In this document: positions 6,303 to 9,572 of the stretch, piece after piece
Layout: every line of letters begins with the position of its first letter
Position numbering within the stretch: the first letter of the stretch is position 1
Source of the DNA: Solirubrobacterales bacterium
Lineage (GTDB): Bacteria > Actinomycetota > Thermoleophilia > Solirubrobacterales > Solirubrobacteraceae
Assembly (NCBI GenBank): GCA_013696535.1
Contig: JACCYI010000349.1
Span: forward strand, 1 to 9,572
Reading direction: 5' to 3'
DNA: 9,572 nucleotides
Position numbers and translations under genes: made by a program
Notes under the pieces: model-generated
The model's database searches: none
What the model was told of the DNA's origin: nothing
The model's input: the letters and a program-made list of their open reading frames with translations, nothing else

Positions 6303-7802
6303 ATGCGCAGTCCATGGCTGGCCATAGACGCGACGACGCCCCCGGCGGCGCGGGCGCGTGTCGTCCGACGTGCCTGGGAGCGGTACCTCGACAAGGGGGA
6401 CGCGCCGTCGGTGCGCCGTCCGATCGCCGACTCCTGGCGCCGGTCGCACGCGGCGGGGATCGATCCGACCAGCGCCCGGCCGAGTGCCTGCGAGCTGGCC
6501 GCCCACGAAGCCGCCGCGCTGTGGGAGGACCACCCGCTGGCCACCATGGTCCCGCTCATCCGAGAGTGCCTGAACGGCATGAACGACATTCATCTCCTCG
6601 TCATCTCCGACGCCGACGGTCGGCTCCTCTGGATCGACGGCGACCCGCACCTGCGGCTCAGCGCCGCAGAGACGATGAACTTCGCCGAAGGGGCGCTGTG
6701 GAGCGAGGCGGGCGCAGGGACCAATGCCATCGGCACGGCGCTCGCCTCCAACCACGCCGTTCAGGTGTTCGCCGCCGAGCACTTCGCGGAGGTCGTTCAG
6801 CTCTGGACTTGCTCGGCCGCCCCCATCCACGATCCAGCCACCGGCCGCCTGCTGGCGGTGATCGACCTCACGAGCCGCCTGGCGGCCGCCCATCCCCACT
6901 GCCTCACGGTGGCCACCGCGACCGCCGCGGCTGTCGAGGCAGAGTTGCGCTGCCGGTTGCACGAGCGCGACGCCGCCCTGCACGCACGTCATCTCGAGCG
7001 GCTGACGAGCCGGCCGGGGCCGGCCGCCCTCGTGGACGGCGCGGGCCGGGTCGTCGCCGAGCATCCCCGCGGCGCGCTCGACGGCGCGCGACTGCCCTCG
7101 CCTCTGCTCGCCGGGCAATCGGCGCTGGCCTCCGGCGAGCGCCTTGAAGTTGAGCCGGTCGGTCCGGACGCGTACGTCGTCTGCGTTCTGGCGCCCACCC
7201 GGCCGGCTGCCGCGAATGGCGGCATGCTTCGCCTGGCGATGCTAGGCCGTGACCGTGTTGAAGCCTTGGTCGGCGAGCGTCGGATCGAGCTGTCGAGGCG
7301 GCACTCGGAGATTCTCGCGCTGCTGTGCACGCACGCGGACGGAATGAGCTCAGAGCAGCTCGGAGCGGCGCTCTACGGCGACGTGGTGGTGCCGAGCAGC
7401 GTTCGCGGCGAGGTGTCACGGCTGCGGCGGCTGCTCGGCGGCTGGATCGACACGGACCCCTATCGGCTCACGGCGGGTGTCCAGAGCGACCTGACCGACG
7501 TGCAGCGGCGGCTGCACGACGGCGAGATCGGCGCGGCGGCGGTCGCCTATAAGGGCGTCCTGCTCCCACGCTCGGAGGCGCCCGGCATCGTGCAGGAGCG
7601 CGAGACCCTCGACCGCTGGCTGCGCCACGCGGTGCTCTCGTGCGGTGACCTGGAGTGCTGCTGGACCTTCGTGGAGTCGGCCGCCGGACGCGACGATCTG
7701 ACGGCCTGGAAGTCAGTTCTCACGTCGCTGCCCTTTCACGACCCGCGCCGCAGCCGCGCGGCGGCGGAGGTCGGCCGCCTGCGGGAACTGCGCGCGGTCT
7801 AG
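6303..7802 (+). CDS. GAF-domain regulator with AcoR-like sensor and C-terminal winged helix, no AAA+ domain
   Basis: The start is ATG 6303, with GAGGAG 4 bases upstream, giving 499 residues. The N-terminal RRPIADSWRRSHAAGIDP (38-55) and the GAF domain (about 94-215) containing GAGTNAIGTAL (137-147), AAPIHDPATGRLLAVIDLT (172-190) match AcoR-type activators of acetoin, alcohol and ketone catabolism. Those proteins continue into an AAA+ sigma-54 domain (GAFTGA motif) and a Fis helix; both are absent. Instead residues about 316-395 look like an OmpR/SARP-type winged helix (RRHSEILALLCTHADGMSS, SSVRGEVSRLRRLLGG, DPYRLTAG), followed by a helical tail to 499. It therefore probably acts with the housekeeping sigma factor. 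Divergence from iclR-mimABCD suggests it senses the monooxygenase substrate or product. AcoR-like regulators have been linked to mim clusters in mycobacteria, but I cannot verify orthology. Confidence 0.88.
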   Translation: MRSPWLAIDATTPPAARARVVRRAWERYLDKGDAPSVRRPIADSWRRSHAAGIDPTSARPSACELAAHEAAALWEDHPLATMVPLIRECLNGMNDIHLLVISDADGRLLWIDGDPHLRLSAAETMNFAEGALWSEAGAGTNAIGTALASNHAVQVFAAEHFAEVVQLWTCSAAPIHDPATGRLLAVIDLTSRLAAAHPHCLTVATATAAAVEAELRCRLHERDAALHARHLERLTSRPGPAALVDGAGRVVAEHPRGALDGARLPSPLLAGQSALASGERLEVEPVGPDAYVVCVLAPTRPAAANGGMLRLAMLGRDRVEALVGERRIELSRRHSEILALLCTHADGMSSEQLGAALYGDVVVPSSVRGEVSRLRRLLGGWIDTDPYRLTAGVQSDLTDVQRRLHDGEIGAAAVAYKGVLLPRSEAPGIVQERETLDRWLRHAVLSCGDLECCWTFVESAAGRDDLTAWKSVLTSLPFHDPRRSRAAAEVGRLRELRAV

Positions 7803-7933
7803 CCGAGCGCGGCGGGCCGCCCGCCACGGCACAAGGGGTCCAACGGCGGCCGGGTGGCGGAAGTCGCGCCTGCGCCGCGTCGGTCGAACACAGGGATACA
7901 TCTGTCGGTCGAGGCGACTAGCGTGGACCTCGC
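7803..7933 (+). promoter_or_regulatory. Spacer between the GAF regulator and the sugar operon, with short GC stem and direct repeats
   Basis: GGCGGGC/GCCCGCC (7811-7825, one base between arms) begins 8 bases after the GAF gene stop and could form a small GC stem (5 pairs with a 5-base loop); without a T-run it is a weak terminator candidate. GTCGGTCGA occurs at 7879-7887 and 7904-7912, 25 bases apart, with the second copy 22 bases before the next ATG. These could be operator half-sites. No convincing -35/-10 promoter and no Shine-Dalgarno sequence for the next gene are visible. Confidence 0.4.
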
Positions 7934-8902
7934 ATGAATCGTGATGAGTACGGCAGCCTCGACCAGATCGCGGCAGCGGTATCCTCGGTGGTGACCGACG
8001 GCGCGGCAGCAGGCTGCCGCGCACTCGATCTACGCGTCTGGAACGGAGTGGACGTGCGACTGCTGCCCGATCGCGGATTCGACGCAGGGGCAGCCTGGTT
8101 CCGAGGCGTGCCGCTGGCCTGGATATCACCGGTCGGTGAGCACGCGCCCATCCCCGCGCCGCGGGACCTCGACTGGTTGCGAGCCTTCGGGGGCGGGCTG
8201 ATGGTGACGTGCGGACTGCGCAACGTTGGGACACCGTCTGAAGGTCATGGCCTGCACGGGGAGTTCTCGATGCAGCGGGCGCAGTTGCTGGGCGTGGATC
8301 GCACGGCTGATGCCATCCGCGCCCGAGCCCTGATTCGCGAAGTCAGTGCGCTGGGTTCCCACCTGGAAGTCGACCGCAGCTGGACGACACACGTCGGCAA
8401 CGGCCGTCTGGAACTGGTCGATGTCGTGCGCAACCGAGGGCGCGAGGCCGAGGAAGTGCCCCAGCTCTACCACGTGAACATCGGCGCACCCGTTTGGAGC
8501 CCAGGTGCCACCCTGGCGCTCGACACCCACGCGACCCACCCACGAGACGAGGCGGCAGCCCCGTTCACTCGATCCTGGCACCGAGCTCCAGGAGTGGTCG
8601 ACGGTGCGCTCGAGCGCGTGTTTGAGCATGAAGTCAAGCCGGGCCCCGACGGTTGGGGCTCGGTGACGCTCATGAGCCCTGCCACCTCGATCGAAGTCAC
8701 GGTGCGGTGGGATCTATCCGCGCTGCCGAGGTTGTGGCAGTGGATGCATCCGGCGCCCGGCATCGGCGCGCTCGGCCTGGAGCCGGCCAACTGCTCGGTG
8801 CTCGGCCGTAGCGCTGATCGGGACGCGGGCAGGCTGCCGGTGCTCGAGGCCGGCGAGGCGCGAACCACGCGCCTGGAGATCCTGGTGAGGGATGCGGCGT
8901 GA
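7934..8902 (+). CDS. DUF4432 aldose-1-epimerase-like protein
   Basis: This 322-residue protein matches the DUF4432 branch of the galactose-mutarotase superfamily, beta-sandwich proteins that bind or epimerise sugars. Family landmarks are VRLLPDRGFDAGAAWFRG (41-58), CGLRNVG (93-99) with GLHGEFS (106-112), PQLYHVNIGAP (176-186) and GLEPANC (281-287). By analogy with mutarotases, H108, H180 and E283 are the likely active-site residues, and all are present. It is cytoplasmic with no signal peptide. The substrate is unknown; members often sit in operons for pentose, uronate or rare-sugar use. The ATG is supported by conserved-looking sequence soon after it, although no ribosome site precedes it, so a leaderless or weakly translated start is possible. 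The stop overlaps the following kinase gene (GTGA), indicating one operon. No link to the monooxygenase is evident. Confidence 0.85.
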   Translation: MNRDEYGSLDQIAAAVSSVVTDGAAAGCRALDLRVWNGVDVRLLPDRGFDAGAAWFRGVPLAWISPVGEHAPIPAPRDLDWLRAFGGGLMVTCGLRNVGTPSEGHGLHGEFSMQRAQLLGVDRTADAIRARALIREVSALGSHLEVDRSWTTHVGNGRLELVDVVRNRGREAEEVPQLYHVNIGAPVWSPGATLALDTHATHPRDEAAAPFTRSWHRAPGVVDGALERVFEHEVKPGPDGWGSVTLMSPATSIEVTVRWDLSALPRLWQWMHPAPGIGALGLEPANCSVLGRSADRDAGRLPVLEAGEARTTRLEILVRDAA

Positions 8903-9572
8903 TCCTCGCCGTCGGAGAGGCGCTGATGGAGTTTCGGCGCCTGTCCTCTGACGGCGTGCTGAGCACCGCCGGCGAGTGGGCTGGACCATTTCCCAGCGGT
9001 GCACCCGCCATCTTCGCTTCGGTTGCAGCACGTCTGGGCGCCCCTGCCGCGCTTGTAGGCGGGGTCGGCGACGACCGCTTCGGCCATGCCCTGGTCGCCC
9101 GGCTGCGTCGCGATGCGGTCGGCATCGACGCCCTTCAGGTGGTTCCCGGCCGCGCCACTGCTGTGGCCTTCGTGGCCTACGACCAAGCGGGCGGACGCGA
9201 CTTCTGGTTCTCGGTCCACGACTCGGCCGCCATGGCGCTCGACCTCGCTTCGGCGGACCGCGCCGCGCGGAGCGCCGACTGGCTGCACGTGTCGGGTTCC
9301 ACGCTCGCGTTCGGAGGCGCGATAGCGGCGGCGGTGGAGGCGAGTGCCGAGCGCGTGGGGCGCGCCGGCGGTCGGATCTCGCTGGATCCGAACCTTCGCC
9401 CCGATGCCAGCGCCGACGCTCGCGCCCGCACAGCCCGGCTGGTGAAACGAGCGGACGTGGTGTTGCCGTCCGAGGGAGAACTGGAAGCGCTCGGACTCAA
9501 CGAGGGAGACGTCGCTCGCAGGGCGCTCATCTGTCGAACGCTCGGCGCCGAGGGTGTTCGGTTGAGCGGTGC
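8899..9572 (+). CDS. PfkB-family carbohydrate kinase, 3' end cut by the window edge
   Basis: The GTG at 8899 overlaps the DUF4432 stop (8900-8902), and 224 full codons are present before the edge; the family usually has about 300-330 residues, so roughly 90 are missing. Ribokinase-fold landmarks are the N-terminal VGEALMEFRR, ARLGAPAALVGGVGDDRFG (44-62), LDPNLRP (162-168) and VVLPSEGELEALG (187-199). The C-terminal signature with the catalytic aspartate (DTxGAGD) lies beyond the window. PfkB kinases phosphorylate sugars or ketodeoxy-sugar acids with ATP. The usual GGAxxNVA substrate motif reads SGAPAIFA (33-40), with isoleucine replacing the asparagine, so it is probably not a standard fructokinase or KDG kinase. 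Coupling to the epimerase-like gene suggests that it phosphorylates the sugar handled by that protein; the sugar is unknown. Confidence 0.88.
   Translation, partial: MILAVGEALMEFRRLSSDGVLSTAGEWAGPFPSGAPAIFASVAARLGAPAALVGGVGDDRFGHALVARLRRDAVGIDALQVVPGRATAVAFVAYDQAGGRDFWFSVHDSAAMALDLASADRAARSADWLHVSGSTLAFGGAIAAAVEASAERVGRAGGRISLDPNLRPDASADARARTARLVKRADVVLPSEGELEALGLNEGDVARRALICRTLGAEGVRLSG

Noticed and set aside
6175..6315. Longer IclR reading from ATG 6315
   Set aside because: It would cover the whole divergent spacer and overlap the GAF gene start; TTG 6174 has a good ribosome site and gives the usual family length.
5353..6327. Plus-strand open frame of 324 codons
   Set aside because: Antisense to the IclR gene and crosses the divergent control region; no family features.
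6210..7118. Minus-strand open frame of 302 codons
   Set aside because: Antisense to the GAF regulator, which has a clear domain signature and ribosome site.
8467..9288. Minus-strand open frame of 273 codons
   Set aside because: Spans parts of two overlapping plus-strand genes with conserved motifs; no domain seen in it.
1..9572. Mobile elements, CRISPR arrays, tRNA/rRNA genes
   Set aside because: No transposase or integrase-like protein, spaced repeat array, or tRNA-like cloverleaf was noticed; the genes are contiguous and intact.

Overview
The window comes from a high-GC genome, very probably an actinomycete (Actinomycetota). Support for this is the GC-rich third codon positions, the GTG/TTG starts, ATGA/GTGA start-stop overlaps, and the close match of the main cluster to mimABCD/prmABCD clusters known from Mycobacterium, Gordonia, Rhodococcus and Pseudonocardia. 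I cannot fix the order or genus from this sequence alone.

Minus strand, 6174 down to 1: one tightly packed operon. An IclR-family regulator comes first and overlaps the GTG start of the next gene by 4 bases. Then come the four genes of a soluble di-iron monooxygenase of the propane/acetone type: hydroxylase alpha (mimA), NADH:FAD:2Fe-2S reductase (mimB), hydroxylase beta (mimC) and coupling protein (mimD). A metal-dependent amidohydrolase follows and runs off the left edge. Junctions are 4-base overlaps or a 2-base gap, except mimA-mimB, where 109 bases hold a very strong hairpin. In this system NADH electrons pass from MimB to the di-iron centre in MimA, MimD tunes the hydroxylase, and a small ketone, alkane or phenol is hydroxylated. 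The chaperonin (mimG) and alcohol dehydrogenase often found in such clusters are not here and could lie beyond base 1.

Plus strand, 6303-7802: a divergent regulator with an AcoR-type GAF sensor and a C-terminal winged helix, but no AAA+ sigma-54 domain. The 128-base gap between the two regulators (6175-6302) holds a perfect 12-base palindrome and an 8-base direct repeat one helical turn apart, and is the obvious control point for both directions.

Plus strand, 7934-9572: a probably unrelated sugar operon. It has a DUF4432 aldose-1-epimerase-like protein and, overlapping its stop, a PfkB-family sugar kinase cut by the right edge. I see no RNA genes, mobile elements or CRISPR arrays.
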